Counted from the stretch's first letter, positions 13,213 through 28,634 are shown. The stretch is DNA of 64,000 nt from Hemibagrus wyckioides (GCF_019097595.1 NC_080710.1:19269780-19333779), one strand, 5' to 3'. Numbers and translations are program-made. Notes: generated from the letters alone by a model not told the origin.

Positions 13213-14017
13213 TCTCTCTAATAGTTAGATAGGTAGATAGATATAAAAAACAGAATTGTATATTTGCTTACTTTTAACAAGTGTGCATGATAATCTTGTA
13301 AAAAAACAGCCTACAGGGTGAAATAGCCTTTGTGCCACACACTGACATTGTTCTTCTTGGGCAAATGTTTGTAAATGGATGAGTTGCAGATGGATAATTG
13401 GATCACCTAATCTCTGCTGTCTCTGTGCTTTCCTTTAGATAAAGCCCCCCACTTCTCTCGCCTGGGGGATGTGGAGGTCAATGCTGGACAGAACGCCACC
13501 TTCCAGTGTGTAGCAGCAGGAAGAGCATCAGAGGCTGAGAAGTTTTTACTAGAGGTAAATACAGCTTCATGACAGCCAAGATCTTTCCAACGAGGAGTCT
13601 TTTGGTCAGCTGTGATCATCCACAGATCATTATTGTGGATTCGACTATAAAAATTCAGAGACCAGAATCACTGTTTTAATTTTTCATTTCTGTATTTGTT
13701 TTGTTTCTGTCAAGCTGAGATGCCCTTAGAGCAGTTTATAGAGTTCTGTTTATGTGCTGGACCAGATGAAGTACTGTATTCCACACATGTAAAGTGAGGA
13801 ATTAATACAAAAATTGTGCACTTCAGCATTCAGATATCTTGTTTTCTTTAGGAGAGTGCTCTGAATTAACCAAAACATTGTTGTTAGTTTTTTTTATTCA
13901 ATAACTCAAAGTCGTGATTTTATAAAATCCCTACATCCCACACTGATGTAAGTTTCATGATTTGATTTAGTGTAATTTGCAGTGATTTACTGCATGTAGT
14001 AAACTCATCCAGTGATA

Positions 14018-14065
<48 letters not shown>

Positions 14066-14453
14066 TACCATACACTACCGCTCAAAAGTTTGGGATCACT
14101 TGCATATTCAGCTTGAAGACTCCATCAGCCGATCCATCTTGTGGGAGATGCTCCAGTAAGAATGGGATGAAATCTCATCAGATTATCTTGAAAAATTTAC
14201 ATCTAGAACACCCAAGCTGCAAAAGGTGTTTTTTTTTTTGATGAAGACAAAGTTTGAAGAAAACATTCATCATTTCCATCAAAATCATTATTTCTAACTC
14301 TGACATGTCAGCATGTCCTGTTCTTTTGCTATATTTTCTATTCAGACTAATTTCGTGTGTGTGTTTCCTTGGAAAACAATACAATTTTTGAGTGATCCTA
14401 AACGTTTGAGCGGTAGTGTACATACATACATACATACATACATACATACTCTC

Positions 14454-14496
<43 letters not shown>

Positions 14497-17400
14497 GGTG
14501 GAATATGGCACAGCTGGTAGTGTTGTAGGTTGGTGCTCCAGGGTCCTCAGTTTGGGTTTTGGTTTCTATGTTGAGTTTTGCACATTCTCTATTTGTTTAT
14601 TCGGGTTTGTTCAGGGTTCTCCAGTTTTTATCCACCGCTACTATAAATTGCCCCAGATGTGAATGAGTTTGTAAGTGAATGTGTGTTTCATTTCAAAAGC
14701 ATTGGTGTCCTGTCCAAGGCATTTTCCCATTACCAGATCTCCACAGTATCTCTGTGCACAAATCCATTAGGACAAAATCTAGTGAAAAGCCTTTCCAGAA
14801 GAGTGGAGGTTGTTATAACACCAAAAAGGGGATTAAATCTGGAATGGGATGTTCAAAAAGCACATATTGCTATCATTTTCAGGTGTTAAATTTCTGCCAA
14901 TATAATGTATTAAAAATAATATAATGTAGTATAATATAATATAATATAATATAATATAATATAATATAATATAATATAATATAATATAATATAATATAAT
15001 ATAATATAATATAATATAATATAATATAATATAATATACACAGTGTTTAATACACAGTCATTTTTGTTTAGTGACACCAAATACACAACGGTTGGTATCG
15101 TTTTTATTTCTTCTTTCTTTTCCTGGTGGCTAGGAGACACAAGACTCAAAAATGAAATCAAATCTACGATGATATATTTCAATGACAAGGATGAATGCTT
15201 GTGGCTACATGCTGCCATTTGGCACATTAAACACTTTCAAGGTGTTTCTTTGAAATCTGCCCTGCTCATGCAGTAGGAGACACAAGGCTCCCCTTTACCA
15301 CTAACATAGCATTTATTTTATAAACCGAGTTTGTGTTTTTGTTTTAATTATAAAAATGTTGACTTCTGTCAAGCAAATGGACCGGTTTGTCATCTGCACT
15401 GCAATTAGCCCAAACAGATCCATTCATCTCAATGTTTATCCTTCTTCATGAATACTAATTCATTGAGTGATGTGATTGTAGGGTAAAACAAACAACCAAA
15501 ACAAAAGATAATGGTGAGGCCTCAAAGTCTGTTACCTGATTTGAGACTTGCAGTTGCCATGACTATAACCAGTATAATAACATCTGTTTTGTTTGTAAAG
15601 GTGTAAGGTCTGGTTTGTGGCTTGTTCTGCAGATATCGTGAGAGCCGAAATACTCCAACAACTCCAAATTGGCCATGCAGGAGGCTTCTATTCACACACA
15701 GAATTATTATGTGAACCACAGGGAGAAGGGATGCTTTCACTGAGCCCCTCCTAACCTTTCCACCTATATGACTGTGATTCATTCCTTGCTTAATTTCTTA
15801 CTTTTTGATGTCGATTAGATTCAGTCTTGCAGATATGATGTAGTTATCCTAAGCTATTTTCTACATCCTTCTCAACTCTATAGTGCAAAAGATGGCTCTT
15901 ATGACTGTTCCCCAAGAGCAAACCTAATCAAATAAAAGTGATTGCTTTTTTTCATGCATGAAATGTGATTTATGTCTTCCAAATACTGCAGTAACCCGGT
16001 TCAGTTAGGTTTGACCATATCTAATGCTATTACCTTATTTCTTTTAAAATAGTCACTCATATCAAGCCTGCCCATAATCATATTATTTCCTTATAATTCT
16101 TGGCATTAGCCTCTCCTCTAAAGTTAATTGCATGTCAATTCATTGGGCTGATTTTTTATTATTATTAAGCATATTTATTTATTTATTTTTATTTTTACTG
16201 GTCAGCCTTGTCTTTGGTGATATTATAGGAATATAGAAACAGGCCTGTTATCTGACTGTGAGCTTCTGTTCAGACATTTTATGCCCTTAATTTTATACAG
16301 ATATTTAAATAATAATACATGTCTGTGTCTGTTGTGGTTGGATAATAATATGTTTACTCGTCCCTTTTATCCATTCTAGCGGCACAATGGCGAGGTGTCC
16401 TCAGGTGGCTCAGTCAAGCACCTGGGCCGCAATCGTTTTTCAGTGTCCTTCCAGCTGGAGGACGTCCAGAGGCCTGAGCAGGACCTTTACCGCTGTGTTA
16501 CCCAGTCGACCAGAGGCTCTGGTGTTTCTAACTTTGCAGAACTCATTGTCAAAGGTAAGGTTCCTTCTCTTCTTCCTTCCTTTCTGCCAAAATATTCTTT
16601 TCATATAATTGGCTGAAACATTTGCCACAAGTAATTTTATGTGACTAAAGACAAAGCTCTACATTGTGAGTTAATTACAATTGTAGTAAATGCATGGATG
16701 GGTTAACATCTTATTTCAGTTGTAATACTGTAGAATTTTATGTATAGTACTACAGGATGGATAATGCAGACAGTATTTAATTACTGTATGTTTATAAAGA
16801 ACTTGCTGACAGCAAGATTGGTTTCAGGGAAAATAAATCAAATTGATATATATTTCTCACCCTCACCTTGTACTCACTTGCAATCAGACAGCCAATACAT
16901 ATTTGATGTTTTTCTTTTTTTTTCTGGATGTCCTTTTAGGCCCCACAATCAGCAACACAAACCCCAAAAGGGAAATGTGTAATTATTCATTGCAGTAAGA
17001 TGAGCAAACCATTTGCACAGAGCTCTACAATGCTCAGTAGCAGCAGTTACTTGTGAAACCCCCAGTATTAAATACACAGTAGTATGGGTGTTGTGATTTA
17101 GTCTAGTTGAAATGCACTGTCATTGCAGTCAGCATGCTCGGTACAACCTGGCCTAAACTGTTATGCTGCCTCATTAAGTATGTTAAAAGCAGGCTATTTA
17201 AGTTGTCAGATGAAGCTCTGTACTGGAGTCCTGAACGCAGCATGAGTTCTGCTGATAAGTAGGTTAAGTGTCTAGTAAGCTTGCAGTTTTGGAAAAAAGT
17301 CACACATGAAAAAGCTTAACTGATCTTCCTGCTAAAAATAAGAAGTAATCACAGCTGAGAAAAGATAATGCTCACTAATTAAAAGAGTATTTTAAAGCTT

Positions 17401-18419
17401 TTTAAATCAATTAATAGAATATCATCTAGCAACCTAAGTCAATTACTAGAAAAGGTCATTTGATGCAGTCATAATATTAAATTCCACTGCTTAGACCCCA
17501 CTCTTTTTAACATATTATTAAAATGGCATAGGCATGGTAATTTTATATTAGGTAGGTACAAGTTAGAATGACATTTATCTACAGTAAATGGGCTGACAAC
17601 AGGTCAAGTGCCAACAGGGTAATGTTATGTCTTTTTATTAACAAGGTCAAACAGACCCCCTGACTCTCTGACTTTAGTGTGTATTTAAAGAATGGCTGGA
17701 TCAAAGCTATGTCAGGTTCAGGTTAACATTTTCCAAATGTGCTTTTTATAACGTTAGCTTCTGTGTGAGGGATGGTTATATTTAGAAATGTATGTTAAAG
17801 GTTTAGCTAACTTAAGATTTAGTTAGGGTTGCAAGTCCAGGGTTGCTAGGCAGCATCATCATGGTGATTCAGTCTGCTCGCATCACTTATCATGCACAGC
17901 AGGAGGCAAACCACTCATAATGCTAACCAATGACACTAGGCTGTCAGGTCAGGACTCACTGAGCAGTAGTTTCTGATCCTCAGCTCTTCTCTGATCCCTA
18001 AATGGGGAAAAGGCAAGTGTGAAATAATCACAGGGATGGCTCGAGCTTACCTCGCTTCTCTGTATCATACCTACTCATGTCTCTGAACACTCTGATGGAG
18101 TCGGTGAGGCGCTGCCAGTCTAATCCCGTTGATAGATGCAGCAGCGAGGATTAGGCAGAGGTTAGAGAAGGGGCTGTTCAGGGCAAGACAAAGTTACCTG
18201 AAAACAAAGGTTTATTAAACCTTCTGGCTGTTGCCATAAATGTAGCATTAGCCGCTCCCAAAATGTAAGAAAATGAACGTTAGGTGTTTGCTGGAACAAG
18301 TGAAGTCAGGGGTGTATGTGTGTATTATATAATGTAGGCCTTTAATAAAATTAGCTAGAAGTAAGCTTTAATTAACAATTTATTATTGTTATTATTAATT
18401 ACAAAATTTAAATTAATAT

Positions 18420-18483
<64 letters not shown>

Positions 18484-21400
18484 TATATACATATATATCT
18501 TATCGACAAAGGTGTGGTTTATGGGAGGTTTTCTCTTTAGCCAAGCAGAAGCCATAACTGATGAGAAAAAGATCTGAACCTTTAAATGTATCTCATTTAG
18601 GAGCTCCTGTTTAGGTCTTAACACTGTTTGTAGTGTGATCGTGGATTCATTGTTATGCTGAAAGCAATTTCTTCTTTTGCGGTTTTCCCTGAAATTTAGT
18701 GCACTGAAGCAGAAAACAGTTTAAAGTTTTCTGCACATTCATTATTTTATTGATTTTCACCAAGTTGACTATATGATTGTTTGAAATGCACAACCAGACC
18801 ATGATATAGTGCCAGAACCAAAATTCTCAAATTTCTACACATCACACAGAAAACGAATTATCTAAGAATTATTACTCATAATGAAAGTGCTACTAGATTT
18901 CTTTCTTCACTATAAAGAAATTACCTTTTCAATAATTTCAATAATTTTACAGTTATTTTCACTTGTTTCTTTGACAGCTTGGATATTGCATATTGAAAAT
19001 CCAGTTTGGTAGCTTACTGCTCTAAATGTGTGATTAAAGCTAATTCTCCTAGCTATTATGCTGTGGGAAGTATTTTGCTGGCATGATTTGTGTCCACTTC
19101 TCCCCCTAGAGTAGCGATATTCAAACTGGAGGTTATGGAAGGAATTGGAATTGCAGTGGGCCATGGGTGAAGGATGAGATGGAAAATAAAAACATTACTG
19201 TATGCTGGAAATAAAAGCAGGCTTAATTTTTTTTGTAAAAACAGCAGATGAGCCAATCGACTTGTGAATTGGAAAGGTATTTGAACCTTAGTTATTAACT
19301 AAAACCCCCTGGACCACACAATGAAAACATTATTAATGTTTTGTCTGGTTCCATGTTTTGACTCAAAAATGTGTTTGATCTTTTGAACTTGGAATTGAGC
19401 CTCATGAGGAAATGTTTTGAATACGTCTGCTTTAGAAGACAAAGGACAGACAGTTTTCTGTGGTGAAACTTTAGTATATCCTGATGATAGTAGATGGTAG
19501 ATTTTAGGAATGAGGTATCATACAGCGCTATCTCTATCACCATCCTCACAGACACCAAATAAAGAATGGTTCACCCCTCCAGAACATTTGCAGAGACTAT
19601 GCTATGTTGCAGTGAAGCTGCTCTGGTGGCTTGTGATGACCCAACACCTAACTTTTTTTTTATAAGAAAAATATATATATAAAGATTTTTCTTATATTTT
19701 GTCACCATTTTAACCTAGCAGTTTGGTTGAGGGGCCGGTATGGTGCAGGAACTTCAACGCAACACAAAATGTGCTATAGCTTGGGTTCCTAGATGGGTGG
19801 GAAAGCTCTTCTAGCTATCTCACAGGATATCACTAACCTTGTGAAAAATATGTGAAATAATAAATGAATGAATAAAGTAAAGAAGGAGGAAGGGAGGAAG
19901 GAAGCAAGGAAGCAAGAAAAGAAGGAAAGAAAGAAAAATATATATGCACTAAAATAGTATATGGCTTTTTCAGAAATGCAACATAATCACATGCTGTAAA
20001 GCCCAGATAAATATCAGGCCTAAGATCATTTCTCAGCACTATGAATCAGAAATAATTTGACACCTTTTTGAACAAATTTTCTCAAAGGCTTTCATATATT
20101 TCTAGCAAAAATATAGCTTGCAGCCTTCTTTAAAGAGTAGTATAGCATTACTGCTGTGATAAGTGGTAACGCCACTCATGGATCACATCTGTGCTGTGTA
20201 AGACAGTTTAGGACATGGCTGCTTTCCCTCCGCAGCAGGTTGCTGATAGGCTCTCTGATGGGGCTGACTTGGACAGGAGGTCCAGTTTAAAATGCATCAC
20301 TGCGCCTAAATTAAGCACAACAGATTGGCCTGTTGGGACAGTTTCAGAGATCTGTGACTGCATGTTTCAGAGTATGGCTCTCTTTTCAGCCTTATATAGT
20401 AATGCTCTTTATTTTTATCTTTGGATTCTAGTTTTCTGAGGCTGCTACATGCCATACAAAATCCCATCCACCCCATTGCCTGTGCTAACAAGGAGCTAAT
20501 CATCCTTTTAATTTGCTTGATCGTCTCATTTACATTTTATTGTATCGATTTTGAACCAGCAGTACTAATGCATAGCAGCTAAAATGAATGATAATTGTAC
20601 ACCGGCTTGTGTATATAAAAAGGAAATATTTAAAACTCAGTGTTGTTCTTTATAACATAATGTCATGGAGAAGGTCTCTGGGGTGAGGTTTTCTGAGGGT
20701 GAAACCAAAATCCTCCTCTGTACAAACACACCATACGCAAACAAACACCGGATAGAAGTAAATCCCAGGCTGGCTTTTATTTCAGCTTTTGATATGAGGG
20801 CGATGTGAAAAAAATTGAGTTAATATTATTTTCAGACCAGCCTGACTGACTATAAGCTGACTTTATTGCTTCTCTGCTTTTCCCTGGAGGAGTTCTACAT
20901 GTATCACGAAGAGCAAAGGTTCTTACAGTGCTAGGATAGAGGAGTGCATTGGAGAGCAATACTCTGGGACACAGAACACGCCCGGGGATTAATGACAGAA
21001 ACCACAGCACTGAGATTTCTCTACTACTCCATCATCTGAGACTTCTTTCGACCTTAATGCCTACTTGTCTCATTAATAGTTCAGGAGCTTAAATCGCTGC
21101 AATGGCCTAGTCAGATGGCAGCCTTTAAATATAAATGAAGGCCCAGACTCTCTTACATTATAAAAAAAAGTGAAAGATTATTCTCTATGATAGATGTAGC
21201 AATCCCCATGGTTCCTCCGGAAAGCTGATGTGTGCAACTCTCCTTACGTGGATTCTTTTTTTTTGTACTCTCTCATCTTGTTTTACTTTTAGCTCCTATT
21301 GCTGAGTTAACATGGCATTTGAACCCATAACCTCAGAGGCTTTCTGTGTCTTAGTAGGTGTATCTTCGGGATCTTGGACAAATCAGAATGTTTTTAATCA

Positions 21401-24400
21401 TAGAAATGGTACTTATTTTTCCATTAGTTGTACCTCTGGGTAGATAACATGTATCCAACCAGTCAGCAGCGTATGTAGCTTGTGTTAAAAAGGCAATAAA
21501 TAAAGATAGATACAAGAGCCTGAATCAAAAACATTGGTGATTAAATGGCAAAATCTTTGTCTTGGGATTGCAATGACTAAAGGACCCTAGCACACAACTT
21601 CAGCTTCAAGTTGTTATTCATTTTTCAGCTTTAAAAGAGAGTTTGCTAATGTCAACAAAAATAACATCTGTTTTACAATCTGTGAATATTTAATGATATA
21701 CAATATCTCTGTATTTTGATATTTAATCTATAGGTCACCTAAACCATTGTGTTGTTCCAGTGGCATGGTTAAATAACTCAGATAACTGATACATCAATCA
21801 AACATTATCTACACAGAAGCAAATTCTTTGTTGCTACGAAATGTCCCTGATTTGTTCTGTTGTAGAGTTGAAGAATTGCAGCTGATGATATTTGTAGTAG
21901 GTATTATTTAATTTTTTTGCTTGTCAGATGTCTTTTTATGCTTATGACCTACAAACAGGTTACATTTTTTGCATCTATAAACAGAGAAATATTTAACTTT
22001 TATTTTTCTTAGTCAAAGTTAACAGAACAGCTATACAGCACAAACTATACATACATACGAAATATACACATAAAGCATTTGTATACACTGAAACTCAAAG
22101 TGGGTGTTTTCTGTGTGTGTCTTCTAGTTAAAAAAAAATACAGGCCTAAACAAACTAGTAGCCTAAATTTAACCACCAGGCACTAACTAAGGATGAATTA
22201 ATGAATGCTCTAAATATGTCATTCGATTTCACATTAATGAATGTCATCTTTGAATGAATTTTCTATTGCACAGAAATTTCCTAATACATATCTAAATAAC
22301 CAAATTTTGGCATTTTTGGTTTTTGCAGTGCCCCCCTCTCCCATTGCTCCGCCCCAGCTGCTGAGAGCAGGTTCAACATACTTAATCATCCAGCTCAACA
22401 CCAACTCCATCCTGGGAGACGGACCCATCATTCGCCGAGAGATCGAGTATAGAGCTAGTCATGCACCTTGGTCTGAGATCAACGGAGTAAACATGCTGAC
22501 CTACAAGCTCTGGCACCTGGATCCAGACACTGAGTACCACATTAGTGTACTGCTCACCCGGCCTGGAGAAGGTGGCACTGGACCCCCTGGACCTCCTCTT
22601 ATCAGCAGAACTAAATGTGCTGGTCAGTATTTGGAAAAATTTACTTAACTTCACTTAGCTTGCCTAAGTACCGAAAAGTTGAGACATGCCCACTGTGGTT
22701 TCCTACTACTACTTCTACTACTATTTTAGAGAGCCTAACATTTGAAGAAACAGATATGGTTAACATGTGGCTTTCCATCCCAAGAATACATTTTTGTTCT
22801 TATGTTTAAGTAGAAAGTGCTTGTTTTCAGTTGGTGCTGAAAGGTCTTAAATGCAGCTCAGGTCTTCTGTCTCTGTCATGTTGGTCACTTGCCAGGTTGT
22901 AATGGTGTCTGTGACCTTTGCCACCTTCTTCACATAGCACTGTCCTTTCCATTATATCCTATACCAGCCAAGCATTCCATCTTTCTTTCAAATCTTCTAC
23001 CATACTGTGCTTTTTTCAAGCCTGATTCTATACCTAGAGACATACTATTTGTCAGTGAGTGAAGAGTAGAGAAAAAAAAAGTGGTAGTAAAGAGAGGTGT
23101 GAAAATGGGAAAACTTGAGGGTTTTATTGAAGAGGTGCCCATTTCCACTTCTGGGGGTCCAGCACAATCTGGTGATTTTCATGCTCCAAAACATGTCATT
23201 CTAATTAACCTCACCTGCTAAATACCAGGTTTTGTCAGTGTGTTAGATCAGGAAAATCACTAAAATGCACTCTACTCTGCCTCCCCGAACTGGAGATCGA
23301 CTGAGGTGTTTTTTTGTTTGTTTGTTATCTACATTAAAATCTACATTCTCCCCTCACTTTAATAGCAACATCTATGAATCTGTACTTTCATGCAGCTGTC
23401 TAATCATCCAGAATCATCCAAAAATAAATAAATCATGCAGACACAGGTCAAGCTTCAGTTAATATTCATATCAAACCTCAAAATGTGGGAAAATGTGATC
23501 CCTTTGACTTTAACCGTGGCATGACTATTGGTACCAGGTGGGCTGGTTTGAGTATTTTGGGTTCTGCTGATCTCCTGGGATTTTCATCCCAAGGCACAGG
23601 CATAGCCACGGTTGTAAAGAGTCCTTTTTTTTGAGGTACTATAGACTTCCTGTCATCTTAGACCAGTCTGGTCATACTCCTTTGATCTCTCTCATCACCA
23701 AGGCGTTTGAGCCTGCAGACCCTTTGTACAGAGGACACTTTTTGCTTTTTGTACCATTCTGTGTAACTATAGAGACTGTTATATGTGAATATCTGAGGAA
23801 ATCAGCAGTTTCTGTAAAACTCAAACCAGCCCATCTGGTACCAAGTCATAGAGATCACATCTTTTTCTCTATTCTGATTTAATGTTTAGTGTAACATTTT
23901 TTTTGCATGGTGCTGCTGCCAAATGATTGGCTGATTAGACATCTGCATGAATGCACAGATGTACATGCATGGATGTTGAGTATGAAAGAATGAATGCTGA
24001 TTCAGATCCACCTGATCTTGTGTGGTCTCTTCAAGTGAAATATAGTGTGTGTGTGTGTGTGTGTGTATTATACTGTATGTGTCAAAGCTATCCATTCCAG
24101 GGAGTGAACATTAAAATAGTGTGACTGGTTCAACCTATCATGGGAATACTGCATAAGGCTTGCACGAAGCATATCACAAAAAAACACATGTCTAGGGACA
24201 GCCTACATAGCAACAAATCTGATAAAGTTGCATTGTTCTCAGATCCTCCTCAATGAGCACATGCCAGGCAGCCAACAATAACTGCTATTCAACAAATGAA
24301 TGCTGGGAATGAAACCGAATGAACATCCATTCTGGAAAAAAAATAAATAAATAAATAAAAATTGCATGCACAACAGAAATGCCATAAATAATTGTGCATC

Positions 24401-27400
24401 CATAGTCAATCTTTGGTGCACTCTCAGGTATTCTGGTCATGTGTAAAAATGTCCTTAAAGTCTCAAAGCAGTGGAAGGAAGTAAAATAGCCTGTGATAGA
24501 GAAAGAAAAACAGTTATAGTGTGTCCATTTTTTGCTTTTACATTAAGTTGTAATTGAATCTCTTTTGGAAATGGTATTTCTGTGTGACATCCACAGTGGT
24601 GCCTGGCTGCACATGAATATTGGTACTGTTAAAGCTGCTGTCATATTTGCTCAACTGTTGAAGGCATCATTTAGTTTCAATATAGGCACATCATTGCTAG
24701 TGAAATTAAGCTTTCCATACTCTGTGCATTCTCACCCGTTCCTATTCTGCAGTCTGCTGAAAGCGAGTGGAGGATATAATTAACTGCAGGACTGAAGAGT
24801 GCGATTGGGAACAGTGCAGTGACTGAGCACATGAAGCTTTGATTTGTTTGGCATGCCGTGAATGTACAAACACGCACACACACACACACACACAGACACA
24901 CACACACACGATGTGGTCTCATGTGAGATTACCCAATGCCCAGATTAGCCGCAGAATGAGAGTGGGCTCAAGAGGTCTTGGGTTTAGGTAGTTTTTGCTT
25001 ATAACATTAAAGTGCATACTAAAGGGCAGGCAAACAGCACATTCAGAATGCCAATAATTCATTAATTTTAATTCATAGCACTGTTAGAGTTAACTCAAAT
25101 AAAAGGGAATTGATACATTTCTAGTGACTCAGTGAATTTCCAATGTAAACTTTCCACAGTTTATTCACTGTATTTAAGCACTTGGTGATTTGATGCCTAT
25201 ATAAAGCATAACTTTAAATGAAATCTGCTTTCACACATACACTATACAGCATAAGCACTCAATCAAACTCTAAATTCGTTTTTTCAGCCAGATTGGTGAT
25301 GCTTCACCTTTTGTATTTCTGTGCTTCCTGTGGTCAGTGCTCCTGGACTCTCCTGGGGAGACTTTAGCACCGACTCATCTGTCTTTATAAACCAAATGAG
25401 CCCTGACTTTTGTCACATTGGAAATTGTAATCACTTTTTCAGCACCTCTCCGTCTGCCCAAAATGGGCTCCTGTATTGTATCTATACAGGGACATTGTTA
25501 GCTCTTGTCCAGTCTCACCTCTGACAGTCATCTCATTGGAATTGTGTGAAATGTTCCCTGCTGGCACCCAAAGACAGCCTATTAGTTTGTTTCATTGTGT
25601 GGCTCGAAATATGAACGTTCAGCTAAGATGGTCTGTCTTCTGCAAGTGGCTTGTTAACAATTTTTACTGCCAGCTTCGTGGATGCTCCTGAGACCCTGGA
25701 GCGAATCCTCCCTCTAAAACAAGGGGAAAAAAGTGAAGTGATGACATGAGTGGCTTGTTTCTGGCTGGTTTCCTACCTCTCCCTGGTGGGAAGCTCACAG
25801 CAGTAACAGAAGGGAGGAAAGAAAGATTCCCTTCACAGATGGACCTCCTGCCATGGCTGCTAGGTCACTGAAGACCTCAGATCAAACAGAAAATGCTGCA
25901 TCTTTGCCCCATAATGCAACATTACTTTGTTAGAATGGGATTGTTCATCATTGCACTGAATGATGACACAAACTCTTTGTGCTCTTTCATCATATAAATG
26001 GCAATTTCATAGCATAATAATATATGACAATAACCAGAAGTCTGCATATGGATCTTCATGGTTTGTCTTCACATTTTTTGTGTGAAAGCAACACTGTGGT
26101 TAGTTGTGCCTTTTTTTTTTTTTTTTTATACTTTAGTGATTAATTCTGTATCGTGAAATCACTACATGCAATCTCACACAGCGATAGCTAGATCCTCACT
26201 TACATCCTGCAAGGCACCATCTGATCAGACTCTCACCAAGCTTCCCCATGTCTCAACAATACCTTGAGTAATAAAGCGGTCTCTTACTCATTTGGAATCC
26301 CAGCTGCCCTGGGGCTATCAGTATGTTGCTTGAGGCCCTTGGCTACCCCTACTGTGTTCTGTCCCATTTCAGAGTGATGCCAAGGAGTGGGTGCCCACAG
26401 TGCAACCTGGCAGGATGACAAAGCCTCTAAACTAGGTTAAGAAAAGTGGAGTGACACAACAGTGCACTTTGAGACCCTCAGTGATCACCGTGTACATGCT
26501 GAGGTTGTGTTTTCAAGTAAAAAAAGAGATCACCTCATGTAAATGCTTTTAACTAACAGTCAAAATCCTAATTAAAACAATCAACATTATTTACTTGCAT
26601 TTACTCCTGTTATGTGATTCTGATTGTGATTCTGATACGTATTTGCTCTGATTTGTTCAAGGCTTACAAAAGAATGAGGAAATGAATGTAATTAAGTCAA
26701 TACAAAGCAATTCATATGAACCACTGGGAAAATGCAGGACAGTCAATGTCTAACTGTTGGAGACAAAATGATTGAGATCTGTAATACAAAAAAAAGAAAG
26801 AAAAAAAAAACGGTACCTTCTGGCAATAACCTTATAATGGTAGTGCATTCATGCTGTCGCCTCTGCAACTGCTTCCCCTCTCAAGGCTATAGTCAGTGCC
26901 TCATCTCCACTAATAGAACAAAGGAATACAATCCATTATGTGAAATATTGTTAGACAGAATGTATTGACTGTGTTAATATTGGAGCAAGACAAATGTGTT
27001 CATTGATGGTGTACAGTGTATCTTTGGCTTTTTTTTTTTTATTCAGGAACAGTTCAGGGACTGTGTTCAGTAGGACAGTATCTTTTTCTCTATTTCTCTC
27101 TCTCTCTCTTTCTCTCTGTCTCCTCATCCACTGTTGTGTGGGCAAAAATAGACTGAAAAAAAAGTAACTGTTTCTGTCTCTACAGCCAAATGAGGGCAGC
27201 ATTAACCTGGCAGAAGCAGTGACATTCTAAAAATAAGTGGCTGGACAGAGTGACCTGGCAGAAGCAATAACTGGCCAAATTGGTCGTCATAAGAAAGGAC
27301 GCTTCATTCTCACTGTGACATGAAGGCAGGAAATAGTGAGAGTGAGAAAGACTAAAGAGACAGCCTGTCTTTTTATAATAAATTGCACACTTGGTAACAG

Positions 27401-28499
27401 GAAAGCAGGTCTGGCCATAGCAGTGTCCCTATAAGATAATGCATAAGATACCAGATGATGCTCATAGATAGATTCTCTGTACATTTGTAGTAATTTGGGA
27501 TGAAAGTAGTAGATTAAAGACATTGCGCAAACTGGAAATTGTATGTCCTGACCTTTTTTTCCTCTTTATGTCTTTTTCAGAACCTATGCGAGCACTGCGT
27601 GACCTGAGGGCTTCAGAGATTCAAGCTCGGCAGCTCACTCTGCAGTGGGAACCTCTGGCTTTTAACCTCACACGCTGCTACACATATTCTGTCTCACTGT
27701 GCTACCGCTATGCCATAGCAGGGGGTACTGGTGGAGCTGGGCACAACACCACCATTAGAGAGTGCCTAGCAGTGGAGCACAACACCTCACGCTTCACCCT
27801 CCGAGACCTGCCACCCTACCACACCATCCACATGCGCCTTGCCCTTGCTAACACTGAAGGCAAGAAGGAGGGGAAAGAGGTCATGTTCCAGACCGAGGAG
27901 GACAGTGAGTAATGCTGCTCTAATTAGTAGTAGAATTGATTGGCTAGGCTTTTGATTAATTACACATGCATACTGTAACCGTAGCACACACTTCCATTAA
28001 AGTTTCCAGTGGTTTTGGCTAGCTTTATTTTCAGCGGACGAGATGGGCTGGCAGTCAGACTTGTCTTCATTCATCTCTGGATGTGTCTAGAAAAGTAGAG
28101 AAAAGTAGAGAAAAGTCTGAGTAAAACAAAAAAAAAACAATTCTCTCCAAACCAGTCAGCATAAAAAAAAACGTGAAATATTAATTATTCTTGTGAGACT
28201 CACAGGGGAGGTGGAAGGGAGAGACTTTGTGCTTATCCATGCATTATGACTGGGCACAGCAGCACTCAGAGTGAGGGACAAAGGACAATCAATTTTCCCA
28301 TTAAGGAAAAGAGTGTTTATTTGTGTGAATGTGTTGCATTGTATTTTGTAGGAGTGTGTATGTGAAAGTGAGGTAGAGGCTTCAGATTTTAATGCTTAAA
28401 AAGGCTTCAATCAGCAATTCTTCTATATATCCTGTCTCATGAAAAAGTGATAAATTCAGTCCATATGAGTGGGTCAACTTATTTTCACCACCCCAATAT

Positions 28500-28586
<87 letters not shown>

Positions 28587-28589
28587 CTC

Positions 28590-28634
<45 letters not shown>

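Larger units (their letters stand above)
13555..16379 (+). other. ptpru: Intron inside the Ig domain
   Basis: 2825 nt. It holds a TA/CA microsatellite directly followed by a 350-bp Tc1-like MITE (14071-14420), CATA and GA microsatellites, a decayed interspersed repeat (about 14498-14720) and an (ATAAT)n tract (14931-15038). The remainder is unremarkable AT-rich sequence. Confidence 0.85.
22623..27580 (+). other. ptpru: Intron between FN3-1 and FN3-2
   Basis: 4958 nt. It contains a foldback element (23494-23895), a TG tract (24045-24067), an AAAT-rich run near 24337-24360, a CA tract (24871-24909) and a T17 run near 26110. No other exon is recognised. Confidence 0.85.

Noticed and set aside
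14910..15227. 105-aa minus-strand frame rich in Tyr, Ile and Leu
   Set aside because: Most of it is the (ATAAT)n tract read through. No domain.
22241..22648. ATG-initiated 135-aa frame taken as a gene of its own
   Set aside because: Only 22329-22622 is coding. The preceding part is intron ending in TTTTTGCAG and the tail is past the donor.
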